Source: Manihot esculenta
Taxonomy: Eukaryota; Streptophyta; Magnoliopsida; Malpighiales; Euphorbiaceae
Assembly: GCF_001659605.2 (NCBI RefSeq)
Contig: NC_035170.2
Span: 7,819,001 to 7,883,000, forward strand
Length of the DNA stretch: 64,000 bases
Direction: 5' to 3'
In this document: positions 26,001 to 37,911 of the stretch, one piece after another
How positions within the stretch are numbered: the stretch's first letter is position 1
How the letters are laid out: every line of letters starts with the position of its first letter
The notes under the pieces: model-generated
Seen by the model: only the letters and a program-made list of their open reading frames with translations
Database searches by the model: none
Told to the model about the DNA's origin: nothing
Made by a program: the position numbers and the translations under genes

Positions 26001-27975
26001 CTTTGAGGAGCTCAAGCGGCGATTGACAACAGCACCAGTGTTAGCTCTGCCTGTGAGTCATGAGGATTTCACAGTGTTCTGTGATGCATCTCGAGTGGGA
26101 TTGGGTTGTGTATTGATGCAGAGTGAGAGGGTGATAGCTTATGCTTCGAGACAGTTGAAGAAGCATGAGTTGAATTACCCTACCCATGACCTCGAGATGG
26201 CAGCAGTTATCTTTGCACTTAAGATGTGGCGGCATTACCTCTACGGGGTTAAATGCGAGATCTTCACTGATCATAAGAGTTTACAGTACATCTTGAGTCA
26301 GAGAGAGTTGAATTTAAGACAGAGGAGATGGGTAGAATTGCTCAGTGATTATGATTATAAGATCCAGTATCATCCGGGTAAGGCGAATGTTGTGGCAGAC
26401 GCCCTCAGCCGGAAGTCACTAGGCAGTTTATCCCATATAGCAGCAGAGCGGAGACCAATAGTGATGGAGCTTTACAAGCTCTTAGCCGACGGAGTACAGC
26501 TAGAGTTGTCTGGTACAGGTGCATTGATAGCACAGATGAGAGTGACACCTGTGTTTCTCGAGCAGATAGCTCAGAGACAGCATGAGGACCCTGAGTTGAT
26601 GAAAATTGCCAGGACTGTTCAGTCAGGCAACAGTGCAGAGTTCAGATTTGACAGCAAAGGGATCCTTCGTTATGGGAGTCGACTTTGTGTACCAGATAGG
26701 GGCAGTGTAAAGGAAGACATTATGAGGGAAGCTCATAATGCGAGGTATAGTGTTCACCCAGGAGCCACCAAGATGTACCAGGATCTCAAAAGGATCTATT
26801 GGTGGCCAGCCATGAAGAAAGAGGTGGCGCAATTTGTGTCAGCCTGTGAGGTTTGCCAGAGGGTGAAACTAGAGCATCAGAAACCAGCAGGAATGCTTAA
26901 CCCATTACCGATTCCAGAGTGGAAATGGGAGAACATAGCCATGGATTTTGTAGTGGGTTTACCAGCAGCGTCCAACAGGATAGACTCTATCTGGGTGATT
27001 GTGGACAGACTTACAAAATCTGCCCATTTTCTTCCAGTTCGGAGTAACTATTCTGTGGATAAGTTGGCACAAGTCTATCTGGATGAGATAGTGAGATTGC
27101 ATGGGGTTCCAGTGTCGATAGTTTCAGATAGAGGACCTCAGTTTACTTCCAGATTTTGGCGAAGTCTGCAGAGTGCGATGGGCACGAGATTAGAGTTTAG
27201 TACTGCTTTCCACCCACAGACTGATGGACAGTCAGAGAGGACCATCCAGACCATAGAGGATATGCTTCGACTGTGTGTGTTAGACTTTGGCGGTTCTTGG
27301 AGGCAGCATCTACCTTTGGTGGAGTTTGCCTACAATAACAGCCATCATGCTAGCATTGGGATGGCTCCTTATGAAGCTTTATATGGTAGGAAGTGCAGAT
27401 CCCCTGTGTGTTGGGACGAGATAGGAGAGAAGGCTCTTGCAGGGCCAGAGTTAGTAGAGATTACTAGTCGCGTAGTACCCGTAATCAGAGATAGAATCAG
27501 GACAGCGCAGAGTAGACAGAAAAGTTATGCAGACGTTCGCAGGAAACAGTTAGAATTCCAAGAGGGTAGTATGGTATTGCTGAAAGTGTCTCCAATGAAA
27601 GGAGTGGTTCGTTTTGGGAAGAAGGGTAAGTTAGCTCCACGATACATTGGACCCTTTGAGATTTTGCAGAGGATCGGAAATGTATCGTATAAGCTAGATT
27701 TACCGACTTCTATGGAGAGGATTCACCCGGTATTTCATGTTTCTATGCTACGGCAGTTTGTGTCAGATCCGAATCAGGTTCTGAGTGAGCCTGAAGAGAT
27801 TCATACAGATCTCACCTATATAGAGCAGCCAGTACGGATTCTGGACACACAGATCAGACAGCTAAGGAACAAGGGGATTCCGATGGTGAAAGTTCTATGG
27901 AACCACCATAATCTAGAAGAGTGCACCTGGGAGACGCGGGAGTCTATGCTCCAGCAGTATCCATATTTGTTTTAA
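23068..27975 (+). CDS. Intact Gag-Pol polyprotein of chromovirus C
   Basis: 1635-aa single-frame Gag-Pol of a Ty3 chromovirus. Residue positions: Tyr/Pro-rich N-terminal region; retrotransposon gag domain (about 190-350); CCHC knuckle C420-C423-H428-C433; aspartic protease with DPGA in place of DSG/DTG (D523); reverse transcriptase with FIDD at 857-860; RNase H beginning at D1006; integrase zinc site with H1230, C1260 and C1263; integrase core D1293, D1354, E1390, with the exact 35-residue spacing between the last two; chromodomain-like tail around W1611 ending in YPYLF. The frame is open 25 codons further upstream, but the ATG at 23068 matches the Gag start of A and B and follows a splice acceptor (TTTCCAG, ending 23058). 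All catalytic positions checked are present, so it may be autonomous. Confidence 0.96.
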   Translation: MRGTRRSARLTGVPPEIERPAARPPALPRARSQRSSREGTSIDPRRSVDESRRGTVRGERSEERMEAMEFDQSRDDSMGIGSFEEGMGESQGGAQTSGFCYPEYPMGGMSEYSSFVPYPPYMPYMPYPSYYPPYPMYLTSPTHPSAAHLEPNEPVPSLEPVAPVADRHQPSSSGGKVQMTEYLKLDAPKYNTGDDPFDYLRAVRMITSELGADDSRAIEMAGFTLKCKKAREWFKNYVEPRMDNMSWGEFANEFAGWAFPDSSREMKIIEFEQLRQTDEMSVDEFTDKFLDLVQYVGQAYDTDQKKARRYTMRLHPRYASLILPAEKESFHTIVDAARKMEASANIQKQSKAQASGSKAPSAGTSGSKRWDRAKGTKSKFWNKVKSGLGIGSGSSSGTAPVCRRCGEPHGGVCRLGSTACFRCGQEGHIARDCPQVTFAPSQQMSSGSVVQPVAQPAAPVMPQSSGRGRGRGAASTSAVGSRGGNPVAPAQIFTVTQEEANTSNTVVSGNLIIGCSDVYALMDPGASHSLIASRAIERLGLISSELEYPLWVSGPKCDPSVAVSVCRFSPVFIEGRYLPADLVVLDLTDFDVILEMDWLSTYSATLDCREKIVSLRDQDGSECVFRGDRRGTPRGMISALQARRLLRRGCQGFLAHVRELDSQVREPATVPVVREFLDVFPDDLPGLPPDREIGFEIELLPGTRPISIPPYRMAPAELKELKEQLQDMVDKGFIRPSTSPWGAPVLFVRKKDGSLRLCIDYRQLNKVTIKNRYPLPRIDDLFDQLAGAGCFSKIDLRSGYHQLRVREADVSTTAFRTRYGHYEFLVMPFGLTNAPTAFMDLMNRVFSKFLDHFVIVFIDDILVYSRDAEEHAQHLRIVLQTLREHGLYAKFSKCEFWLRSISFLGHVVSAEGIEVDPKKIEAVANWPRPTTVTEIKSFLGLAGYYRRFVQNFSKIAAPMTKLTQKNQKFVWSDQCEESFEELKRRLTTAPVLALPVSHEDFTVFCDASRVGLGCVLMQSERVIAYASRQLKKHELNYPTHDLEMAAVIFALKMWRHYLYGVKCEIFTDHKSLQYILSQRELNLRQRRWVELLSDYDYKIQYHPGKANVVADALSRKSLGSLSHIAAERRPIVMELYKLLADGVQLELSGTGALIAQMRVTPVFLEQIAQRQHEDPELMKIARTVQSGNSAEFRFDSKGILRYGSRLCVPDRGSVKEDIMREAHNARYSVHPGATKMYQDLKRIYWWPAMKKEVAQFVSACEVCQRVKLEHQKPAGMLNPLPIPEWKWENIAMDFVVGLPAASNRIDSIWVIVDRLTKSAHFLPVRSNYSVDKLAQVYLDEIVRLHGVPVSIVSDRGPQFTSRFWRSLQSAMGTRLEFSTAFHPQTDGQSERTIQTIEDMLRLCVLDFGGSWRQHLPLVEFAYNNSHHASIGMAPYEALYGRKCRSPVCWDEIGEKALAGPELVEITSRVVPVIRDRIRTAQSRQKSYADVRRKQLEFQEGSMVLLKVSPMKGVVRFGKKGKLAPRYIGPFEILQRIGNVSYKLDLPTSMERIHPVFHVSMLRQFVSDPNQVLSEPEEIHTDLTYIEQPVRILDTQIRQLRNKGIPMVKVLWNHHNLEECTWETRESMLQQYPYLF

Positions 27976-28049
27976 GGTTAGTTTCCTCCAATTTATGTAT
28001 TATTTGTTTTTGACTCATTCGAGGACGAATGTTTTTAAGGGGGGGAGAA

Positions 28050-30186
28050 TGTAATACCCGGCTAGAAGTCGGCATCAGAATTCCTGTCGTCCGGTGGAAT
28101 CCGTGGTGTCGGACTTCTAGAGGAGGATAGGATTTATGGGTTATGATGTGTTTTACTGTTTTACTTCAGTTTTGAGCTGAAATGACCTAAGGCAGATGAG
28201 CCAAGTTCGGCCGCCGAATGTAAGTTCGGCCGCCGAAAGTACCCAATGTTCGGCTTCCGAATTCAGGATTCGGCCCCCGAATGTTGCCTGGTTTTGCATG
28301 CGATTCGGCAGCCGAAGCTGAGTTGCTGAGCCAGCAGTTTTGTATCCCTTAGTCAGCATTTTGGACAGGTGTTATCACCAGATCATGTCCAGAAGTTGGT
28401 CACGTCTCCCATGCTTTATGTGCTGCGTTTGGGCAGCTCATGCAGATAGTGCACAAGGTTTTGAATGTTTTGAAGCAAAAAGTTAAGTTTGTGAGAGTGT
28501 GAGAGTTTGAGGAGAGTTGGTTCGTTTTCCTTCGTTCAGAGTGTTCATCTTCTTGTTACAGGAGGTAAGTAATGCTCTTGAACCTGTTTATGTGTTTTCT
28601 GAAGGTTTTATGGAAGTTAAGGGAGAGAGATGCATGGTTAAGTGAGAAGTAGTGGTTTTGATGATTTATGCATGTATACATGATTCTGTGGTATGTTTGA
28701 TTTGTTGTTTGGGGTTATTAGATAGGTTTGGACCCCTGTGATCATATACTTGAGTATATGTGTGTTGCCTAGTTGAAGTATGCATGTTTGGAGATGGTGA
28801 AGGGAAGGAGGAGCTTGGTTTGCCGTCGGGGCTGAGTTCTGGATGAACTCAGGTTCGGCAGCCGAAAGTTCATTCGGCCGCCGAACCTCTTGCATGGTGG
28901 CTTAGGCTGCCACAGCTTTCCCCCGTGAGTTTTGCATGTTCGGCTCTGTTTGGGGACTTCGGCCGCCGAAGGTGCCGCCGAAGGTGCTTGAGTTTCGTCT
29001 CTGGAGAGGACATTCGGCCGCCGAACCTGCCGCCGAAAGTGTTCTGTCCAGCCTTCTTTTGCATGCTTTGCATGAGGTTTAGAGTGAGTTTAAGGGGCGT
29101 CTTGGGAAGTTGAATAGAGTTGGTCATAAGCTAGTTTGGTCCCTCATTTGAATTTATCTGTATCTGTACAGACCAGAGGAACCAGAGAGAGCAGCAGTGA
29201 GTACTGCTCCAGAGTTGTCAGAGCCTGCTCAGTCAGTCAGTTCAGTTAGCCAGAGGTGAGTGGAACTAAACTTAAATCTTTTAATTGGAACATGAACTGC
29301 TTTTAGCATCAGTCATGCATCATGATTATGCCATAGGTTGCGTGCATTAGTATCCACGAATATGTTGCATTGCATAGTTATCTGTTGATGTGAGTAAATG
29401 CTGAATGATCCAATAGTCACAGACAGGAAGTCCAGGAGCCTTTGACTACGCCCTGGCAGGTATAGCTAAGTCCAGGAGCCTTTGACTACGCCCTGGCAAT
29501 GGTAAGTACAGAGGTGTTATATACACATATACATATATGACAGGAAGACCAGGTGCTCGATTCTACGCCCTGGCACAGAGTTACTGGGACTATGTGGTGA
29601 CAGGTTTACTCTTGATGTGGTTTATTTGTGTTATGACGCATTCCATGAGATCATGTTGAGATATTTTACTGTTCTACTCACTGGGCTTTAGAGCTCATCC
29701 CGCTCCCTTAACCCCAGTTTTGCAGGTTCAGTTACAGCGACAGTTCAGCAGAGTACAGAAAGAGTAAAAGAGCTTGTAATAGAATAGAGTGGACATGTAA
29801 ATTGTAAAGAGATGTTATAGTTGTGTAATGTTAGAATTGTGCTTGACTTAGTTGTATTGTGTTGTAAAGCTTTTGTTACATACATGATCTGTATATGTAT
29901 CTATGTTTTATAACCAGGCGTAACAGGTATGAGTTAACCCGTCTAGAGCAAGCTCTAGTCAGGGGTACAGAGTACAGAGTACAGAGTACAGAGTACAGAG
30001 TACAGAGATAGTGCATGCACAGGTTAAGCCTTGGTTTAGCACAGAGTTTTATTTTCACAGAAAATGTATGATCATGTATGAGTTTTACAGGTACACAGAG
30101 AGTATAGCAGGCTTGCTACGGGTTCTGGCGGCCTTAAGCCGACCTGAATCCTAGCGCCGGTGACGGTCCATTTTGGGATCGTTACA
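28050..30186 (+). repeat. 3' LTR of element C
   Basis: 2137 bp, identical in layout to the 5' LTR. Differences noted by eye against the 5' copy: near 28611 (G for A), 28881 (C for T), 28969 (G for T), 29738 (C for T) and 30178 (A for G). One additional 7-bp unit in the ACAGAGT repeat near 29965-30005 accounts exactly for the 7-bp length difference. Confidence 0.95.
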
Positions 30187-30191
30187 GCCGG

Positions 30192-31803
30192 GACGTAGAA
30201 TGGGTACAACCGGACTTTCTCTTACTATAACATAACATAACATTCCAATATGCCAGGGACGTAGAATGGGTACAACCTGGTCTTTCTCTTACTCTGGCCA
30301 GGACGTAGAATGGGTACAACCGGCAACCACACCATAACATGCCTCATCATAACATATCAAGGACTAAAGGATCATTCAATGCCCATCCACAACATCATCA
30401 AAGTATGCAATGCAACATATTCGTGGAATCTAATGCAAACAACCTAAAATATCACATGGCATTCATGATGCATGGGTCATGCTCAAAATTCATATTTCAT
30501 TAATTTAAAACTTAAGGTTTATACCACTCACCTCTGGCTAGCTCTGACAAACTCTATAGCAGCTGGCTCACTGCTGGGGTCCTCGGTTCCTCGGGTCCGA
30601 ACCTACACAGGTGGACTCCAATGAGAGACCAAACATACATAAACATAACTCTAATCTACTCCCCAAAAACCCCTTAAAACATCATGAAGTAACCATAGAA
30701 GTACATGCATGAAATGGCTGAACATGGCACTTTCGGCGGCAGGTTCGGCGGCCGAAAGTCCCTCCAGAGCCGAAAGTCCCTCCAGAGCCGAAAGTCAGGC
30801 ACTTTCGGCGGCCGAAAGTCCCAGACAGAGACGAAAGTCTTCTTTCGGGGGCAGGCTTCGACAGCCGAAAGCTGCCTCCACAAGAGGGTTCGGCGGCCGA
30901 AAGTCCCTTCGGCGGCCGAACCTGAGCTTCTCCCGAATGGCAGAAACTCAGCTCTCCTATGTACATTTCGCCTCCCAAGCTCAAATCATGCATACCACTC
31001 AACCAAAACATGCATACAAGCTCCTAGGGGCCTCAAACAAACATATACCCCAACTACAACACTTCAAACATACTCAAACATGCCACATTGTTCAAAAATC
31101 ACATAAAACCTAACATAGCTCAACTAACTTAAACCTTCATTTCTACCCCATAAAACTTCATAAAACTTGTTTAAAACATACATGGAGCTTAAGATCGGCT
31201 CTTACCTCTTGAAGATCGAGAGTGAGACGACCTAAACTCGGAGATCCAAGCAAATGAGCTCCTGAGTTTCCAAAGCTCCAAAACTTGTCTTAAATGCTCA
31301 AAACTTGCAATGTGAGGTTAAAACTCAAGAAAAATGGAGGAGATTTGAACAAAGAATACAAGATTTGGGGAGAGAGAGGTCGGAAGCTAGCTGTGGCCAA
31401 AAATGGGAGAAAGCTCGCCCATTTCGGCTAAGTGCCCCTTTTATAGGTGGCTGGCCAGGCCACGTTCGGGGGCCGAAAGTGCCTCCGCATGCATGCCATG
31501 TTCGGCGGCCGAACCTGAGTTTCGGCGGCCGAACCTGGACTTCCCTCACCCATGCTTTCGGGGGCCTAACGTGCCTCCAAAACGCATGCATGTTCGGCGG
31601 CCGAACTTTGATTTTCGGCGGCCGAACCTGGGTTTCTCTCCAAAGACTTTTCATGCAAAAACTCATTTAATTTCATACTTAAAACATTAGAATACGTGAA
31701 AATATTTCATAAAAACATACTTTTTCCCTTCTAGAGGTTTCCGACATCCGAGATTCCACCGGACGGTGGGAATTCCGATACCGGAGTCTAGCCGGGTATT
31801 ACA
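30192..31803 (-). repeat. 3' LTR of element B, proximal part
   Basis: Resumes directly after C's second GCCGG target copy (30187-30191) and runs to the TGTAATACCC start at 31803. It has the same two TTCGG/CCGAA arrays (about 30730-30925 and 31465-31630), but the second-intron array differs in copy number from the 5' LTR (one extra CCTCCAGAGCCGAAAGT-like phrase, and a GCGGCACCTTCG phrase missing). Confidence 0.92.
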
Positions 31804-31912
31804 TTCTCCCCCCCTTAAGAACATTCGTCCCCGAATGTTCCTCAACTAGCACATGCATATCAAAACTATCATAACATACATATATATCACATAAACACAT
31901 AAACACTAACCT

Positions 31913-32047
31913 CTAAAAGAGATGGGGATATTGCTGGAGCATGGACTCCCGTGTCTCCCAGGTACACTCCTCTATATTGTGGTGATTCCAAAGGACTTTC
32001 ACCATCGGGATTTCCTTGTTCCTCAACTTTCTGATTTGAGTGTCAAG
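31913..32047 (-). pseudogene. pol 3' end of element B (chromodomain-like tail)
   Basis: Continues B's integrase C-terminus beyond D with [24 protein letters not shown] sequence and an ECTWE core, ending QQYPHLF and TAG at 31913. This tail is the chromodomain-like region of Tekay/Del chromoviruses, which in that family guides integration to heterochromatin (family knowledge). Confidence 0.88.
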
Positions 32048-32052
32048 AATCC

Positions 32053-33690
32053 TGACAGGAGCGGTTGTCGAAACCGGTCAAAAATAACCTTCTTGGTTAC
32101 CTACAAATACAACTGTAGACAGTGGTGAAGGATCGTATCCACAGAGAATTGATTACTTATTCGTTTTACTCAATCAAGACCAAGAGAACTAAGTTAAGGC
32201 ACAAGTGAAAGCAAGTGATTGCAAAAAGTAAAGTGCAAGGAAAGTAAAAGGGGGGTTTTGAGATGATTGGATTAACAACTAATGAAAGCAATTAAAACAG
32301 CAAGCAATTAAAATAAAAGAGGAAATCAATAAGAGAAAGGTCTAGTTGAAGATATGGATCCACTTTGGTTGTTTGGGTTGATCATTGAAACATGGTAATC
32401 TTGATTAACTCAATAGGTTGGTTATGGGGGTGGAAGACGCTTCTCACCACCATGTCTTTCCTTATGAACAAATTGATTAGGGAACGTCCTCTAATCAATT
32501 ACTAATCAACAAATTGCCAAAGAACGTCCTTGGGCCATAGGCATCAAAACAATTGCCAATTGCATAAAGAACAAGAAAGATCCAAACCCTAACTACTCAA
32601 ACGCATGAGATGATGTTAGATCATGCAATTCCTTGGCATTTTACACCAAGTGTTCTATGGACAGAATATTTTCAGCAATTACGGACTAACAAATATCCTA
32701 ATCCAACAATCAATTAACTTTGCAATCAAGAATCAAGTGGCCAATTTGATCAAAACAACAAAGCAATCTTAAGAATTAAGCACAATTGCATGAATATTGA
32801 ATAAATCAAAAGCAAACACTTTATGTTCAGATCTCACAACCCTTTAAACAACCTTAGTTTCAACCAAACTTCAACTAGAAATAGGGTTTCAGCCACTCAT
32901 GGCTGAACCAAAACAGAAAATAAAAGAAAAGAAGAAGAAAAGATGAAGAACTAAGGTGGAGGAGCCTTTGGAGAGCCTTGATCAATCCCTTTTTGGAAGA
33001 TGTTCATTCTTGGTCTTCTTGAGGCCTTTAAATAGATCTTGAGAGGCTGCCTTTTTCCTTTTTAGTGTCCATGCATCTTTGAGTGATTGCCCCATAGTGG
33101 CCTTGAGTTTTCTTTGTGCATATGTGGAGTTGCAAGCCCTTTTTGGTCTTTTAATTGACATCCAAGGTGTGTCCAAGAAGATTTATGCACTAAAGAGGAA
33201 GGTGGAGCCTTGATTTGAATTTTGAATGAGCATGGCACTATGTAGGAAACATGTGATCTTCAAGATTTGGCTCATTAAATAGCGAAGAGCATGTTCGGGG
33301 GCAAGTTCGGCCGCCTAAATTAAGTTTCGGGGGCAGGACTTTTGTCTCTGGAGCCAAGGTTCGGCGGCCGAAGGTGCCCCCTAAAGTGGGTGACTTTCGC
33401 CTCTGGACTGGACTTTAGGCCGCCGAAAGTGCCCTCTAAAGTGGGTGACTTTCGGCTTCCGAAAGTGCTTCCGAAGGTGCTTCCGAAAGTGGTTGAGTTT
33501 TGGCTTCCGAAAGTGCTTCCGAAAGTGGCTGTTTTTGGGCATTCTTTGGCACTTTTAAGAGCATTTTCTTCAACTTGTTTCTTCACACCTATTATTTGCA
33601 AAACATGATTAAAACCACAAAATTAGGTAGAATAGGTGCAAATAAACATCAATAAGATCATGAAAATATGGACTAAAATATGCTCTATCA
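32053..33690 (-). repeat. 3' LTR of element D
   Basis: 1638 bp; on the minus strand TGATAGAGC...CTGTCA. Carries TTCGG-N3-CCGAA repeats at 33360 and 33451 and a run of CTTCCGAAAGTG-like half repeats to about 33530, close to the LTR start and so in the promoter (U3) part. Confidence 0.93.
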
Positions 33691-34875
33691 AATACCCCCA
33701 CACTTAAGCTTTTGCTTGTCCTCAAGCAAATAAACATAGTCAAATAAGCTTTCTTCCTCTAGATCCTTATTTCCACTTAAGCTCATACTCAAGACACCTA
33801 TTTTGAAGCATTGCAGTGAAGAATATATGCATGAAGATTACTTACCTCTTTTCCTTGTTTCCCTTTGCTTACCATGGCTAGGATTTGTTTTCCTCAAGAG
33901 AGACATGCACATTAATTTGTTAAGACTTTTTCTAGCTTTTGGATTGACTTGCCCTTACCTTGAAGTACTTTATTCAGGCTTTTGCACTTTTGAGTTTGCT
34001 TGGAAAGGTCACCAACCTATTTTTGATGTAACACTTTTAGATTTTTCAGTTGGTCACCTATCCAAGTGGCTACTTGCCTTGTTCATAGTCTTTTGACCAT
34101 TGAAACAATTTTCAATTTGTGCTTTAGAGGTCTTTGCCTTTGCTGAATTTTCTTTCTCTCAATGATTTGGGCAAATCAACACCAATTGCTAAAGCAAGTC
34201 ATGTTAAGTTCATTCACACAACTTTAATTTTTCTCAATCGATTGAGGGTCATCAATATATTTTTCACCATGGCAAACTCAAAGATTCAATTCAAAGGGCT
34301 ATTCTCAAGCATGAATACAACTCACTGCAAGTGATTCAACATAAGTTTAAAGAGTTTTCACATCAATGGGGTCATGGAAAGAAAAACTCATCTAACATAG
34401 TTCATAAGTTGAGTAGAGCAAAACAAAAAGATGAAGAAGGTTGTGGTTGTGTGTGTTTTATTGAAAGCATAAATAACAAAAATGAAAAAATTTTGCCTAA
34501 TGCAATCAAACTAAAGATTAAAGCAAAAATAAACTTAAAAGTAAAAATTCAGATATATGCACCCCCACACTTAAATCATGCATTGTCCTCAATGTATAAG
34601 AAACATAAAAGAACAAAGGAAACTGAGTACTCCCCTGGGTGTGGTGTGCATGGTGCGATCCTCTTGATCAAGGCTCAAGTGATTGGGGAAGGGAAAAGCG
34701 TCCCAACTGCATTGAGCAAAAAGTGTAGCACTCCTTTTGATTTGGTCATGAACCATCCTACTTTCTCAATGTACTCATGAAGTAACATGATGAGCTTCTC
34801 CTCTTTTAGATGAGGTGTGCCTCTAGCTTTTATGTTTTCATTTTTGAGATGATTGGGAAGCACCTTGAATTCCAA

Positions 34876-36018
34876 TTAATGTTTCTCCATGTGTAGCTGC
34901 AATTTAGTACTAAAATCTGGCAAAACAAACTCTACCTTATCCGGAGGTTTGGGAAGGCATTGATCTGCATGCTCCTTTGGTTTTGGCTCTTGGACTACCA
35001 TTTGTTCCTTGTGAGCATGGGCTGTTTGTATTGAATGGATGGTATAATTGGGTTCAGTATTCTCCTTTTGCATAGGACCTAACTTAGGTGGAAGACTGAT
35101 TTGTGTTGGAATCTGTAGAACAAGGTTCGGCAGCCGAAAAGTGTCTGAGTTCGGCAGCCGAAGGTCTTCAGTTGGCGGAGTGAACTGCAGCGATGGATTC
35201 CGCGTCTGAAGATTGCTTGGGTTCGGCAGCCAAAAGATGTTCGGCGGCCGAAGGACGTCTTGCGCAATGTGTTCCTGAAGTGGTGCAACTGAGCTCTCTT
35301 CAGTCTGTGCTTGGCTGCAGTTCACCTGTTGGATGCAACAGTCAGTTTCTTTCAATTCTGGCTCTTTCTGAGTCTCTTCCCTGCAAAGATCATCATTTAG
35401 CATATCATCTTGATAAAAAGCATTTTCACTCAAACAATCAATGATATCTAAATTATCAACAGGTTCTGTTTGATCAGTTTGTTTGGACAAACAGTTTTCT
35501 GGTTGTGCCTCTTCAGCAGCTTGCTCTTGTACTTGCCAACTTTCCTCATCATCCTCCATATCTTGAAGTTCTTGCTCTCTTCTTAACATGAGTGCATTCA
35601 CTGAGATGGCCATTTGACCCATTTGTTGTTGCATAATTTGCAAGGTCTTCACTACCTCATTCATAGTGTTATTGTCCACTGGAGGTGCTGGTTGGGCTTG
35701 ATATTCTCGATAATCTTGGTAGTTGTTAGCCTCAACATAGCCATAGTTCGGTTGGTCTCCCTAATATGAACTGTATGTGTTATAGTATGGATCATGCCTT
35801 GGCTGTTCATAGTATCCTCCAAATGTATGAACTGGTTGATAATTCTCATACAGCTTAGGACATTGATCAGTTAGGTGTCCTATTTGTGCACACATCCCAC
35901 ATGGCCGAGGTGGCCGAAATCGTGGAGCCTGTTGAGCTCGGCCTATGACAAGATTTTCCACAAGAGATGTTAGCTTTGAAATTCGAGAGTCAATGGTAGA
36001 TGTACTTACCTCACCCAT
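34876..36018 (-). pseudogene. Gag C-terminal remnant of element D
   Basis: One frame from 36018 to 34876 with a single TAG at 35763. It begins with a coiled sequence (ISKLTSLVENLV) followed by a CCHC knuckle (CGMCAQIGHLTDQC) and a Tyr-rich GGYYEQPRHDPYYNTYSSY-like segment, as in Athila-lineage Gag after the capsid. The rest is acidic and Gln-rich with no domain I recognise. The capsid part expected upstream is absent: only about 230 nt separate this start from the primer site. TTCGG-N3-CCGAA repeats are embedded in the coding part at 35126 and 35150, and upstream at 36073 and 36097. Confidence 0.75.
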
Positions 36019-36273
36019 GATTTAGAGATGTTTGGTCATTGGTGCAAAGTTCGGAAGCTGGAGTTCAAGACTTTCGGCGGCCGAATGTTGAGGAGGTTCG
36101 GCAGCCGAAGGTTAGGCAGAATGTTCTTCAGAAGCAGAAACTTGCTTTCCAAGCTGCTGAGAGTGCGTTCAATTTCTAGATCAAAGGGCAGAGTGTCCTT
36201 ATGCTCAGATCTGGTCATGAAAGAAAAATAAACAAACAAGTAAAATCAATTCCCCGGCAACGGCGCCAATTTT

Positions 36274-37911
36274 TGACAGGAGCGGTTGTCGAAGCCGGTC
36301 AAAAATAACCTTCTTGGTTACCTACAAATACAACTGTAGACAGTGGTGAAGGATCGTATCCACAGAGAATTGATTACTTATTCGTTTTACTCAATCAAGA
36401 CCAAGAGAACTAAGTTAAGGCACAAGTGAAAGCAAGTGATTGCAAAAAGTAAAGTGCAAGGAAAGTAAAAGGGGGGTTTTGAGATGATTGGATTAACAAC
36501 TAATGAAAGCAATTAAAACAGCAAGCAATTAAAATAAAAGAGGAAATCAATAAGAGAAAGGTCTAGTTGAAGATATGGATCCACTTTGGTTGTTTGGGTT
36601 GATCATTGAAATATGGTAATCTTGATTAACTCAATAGGTTGGTTATGGGGGTGGAAGACGCTTCTCACCACCATGTCTTTCCTTATGAACAAATTGATTA
36701 GGGAACGTCCTCTAATCAATTACTAATCAACAAATTGCCAAGGAACGTCCTTGGGCCATAGGCATCAAAACAATTGCCAATTGCATAAAGAACAAGAAAG
36801 ATCCAAACCCTAACTACTCAAACGCATGAGATGATGTTAGATCATGCAATTCCTTGGCATTTTACACCAAGTGTTCTATGGACAGAATATTTCCAGCAAT
36901 TACGGACTAACAAATATCCTAATCCAACAATCAATTAACTTTGTAATCAAGAATCAAGTGGCCAATTTGATCAAAACAACAAAGCAATCTTAAGAATTAA
37001 GCACAATTGCATGAATATTGAATAAATCAAAAGCAAACACTTTATGTTCAGATCTCACAACCCTTTAAACAACCTTAGTTTCAACCAAACTTCAACTAGA
37101 AATAGGGTTTCAGCCACTCATGGCTGAACCAAAACAGAAAATAAAAGAAAAGAAGAAGAAAAGATGAAGAACTAAGGTGGAGGAGCCTTTGGAGAGCCTT
37201 GATCAATCCCTTTTTGGAAGATGTTCATTCTTGGTCTTCTTGAGGCCTTTAAATAGATCTTGAGAGGCTGCCTTTTTCCTTTTTAGTGTCCATGCATCTT
37301 TGAGTGATTGCCCCATAGTGGCCTTGAGTTTTCTTTGTGCATATGTGGAGTTGCAAGCCCTTTTTGGTCTTTTAATTGACATCCAAGGTGTGTCCAAGAA
37401 GATTTATGCACTAAAGAGGAAGGTGGAGCCTTGATTTGAATTTTGAATGAGCATGGCACTATGTAGGAAACATGTGATCTTCAAGATTTGGCTCATTAAA
37501 TAGGGAAGAGCATGTTCGGGGGTAAGTTTGGCCGCCTAAATTAAGTTTCAGGGGCAGGACTTTCGTCTCTGGAGCCAAGGTTCGGCGGCCGAAGGTGCCC
37601 CCTAAAGTGGGTGACTTTCGCCTCTGGACTGGACTTTAGGCCGCCGAAAGTGCCCCCTAAAGTGGGTGACTTTCGGCTTCCGAAAGTGCTTCCGAAGGTG
37701 CTTCCGAAAGTGGTTGAGTTTTGGCTTCCGAAAGTGCTTCCGAAAGTGGCTGTTTTTGGGCATTCTTTGGCACTTTTAAGAGCATTTTCTTCAACTTGTT
37801 TCTTCACACCTATTATTTGCAAAACATGATTAAAACCACAAAATTAGGTAGAATAGGTGCAAATAAACATCAATAAGATCATGAAAATATGGACTAAAAT
37901 ATGCTCTATCA
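36274..37911 (-). repeat. 5' LTR of element D
   Basis: 1638 bp, nearly identical to the left copy. The TTCGG/CCGAA cluster is at about 37515-37750. Confidence 0.93.

Larger units (their letters stand above)
20725..30186 (+). mobile_element. Chromovirus C (Ty3, Tekay/Del-like), intact and very young
   Basis: Complete 9.46-kb element on the plus strand inside B's 3' LTR. 5' LTR 20725-22854 and 3' LTR 28050-30186, both TG...CA. Perfect target duplication GCCGG (20720-20724 and 30187-30191). Primer site TGGTATCAGAGC at 22858-22869. Polypurine tract AAGGGGGGGAGAA just before 28050. By eye the LTRs differ at five bases and by one 7-bp repeat unit. A single uninterrupted Gag-Pol frame lies between them. 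Confidence 0.97.
32053..37911 (-). mobile_element. Element D: gag-only Athila-like LTR retrotransposon in B's pol
   Basis: 5.86-kb minus-strand element, with LTRs of exactly 1638 bp each (32053-33690 and 36274-37911) and perfect target duplication AATCC (32048-32052 and 37912-37916). Primer site TGGCGCCGTTGCCGGGGA at 36268-36251 minus matches plant Asp tRNA, the primer typical of Athila-type elements. The polypurine side (GTGTGGGGGTATT) abuts 33691. The 2.6-kb internal region codes only for part of Gag and has no protease, RT or integrase, so D depends on another element for movement. About eleven base differences between the LTRs by eye, so it is recent. Confidence 0.93.

Noticed and set aside
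34331..34780. 149-aa plus-strand frame inside element D
   Set aside because: Antisense to D, no domain, low complexity. Probably chance.
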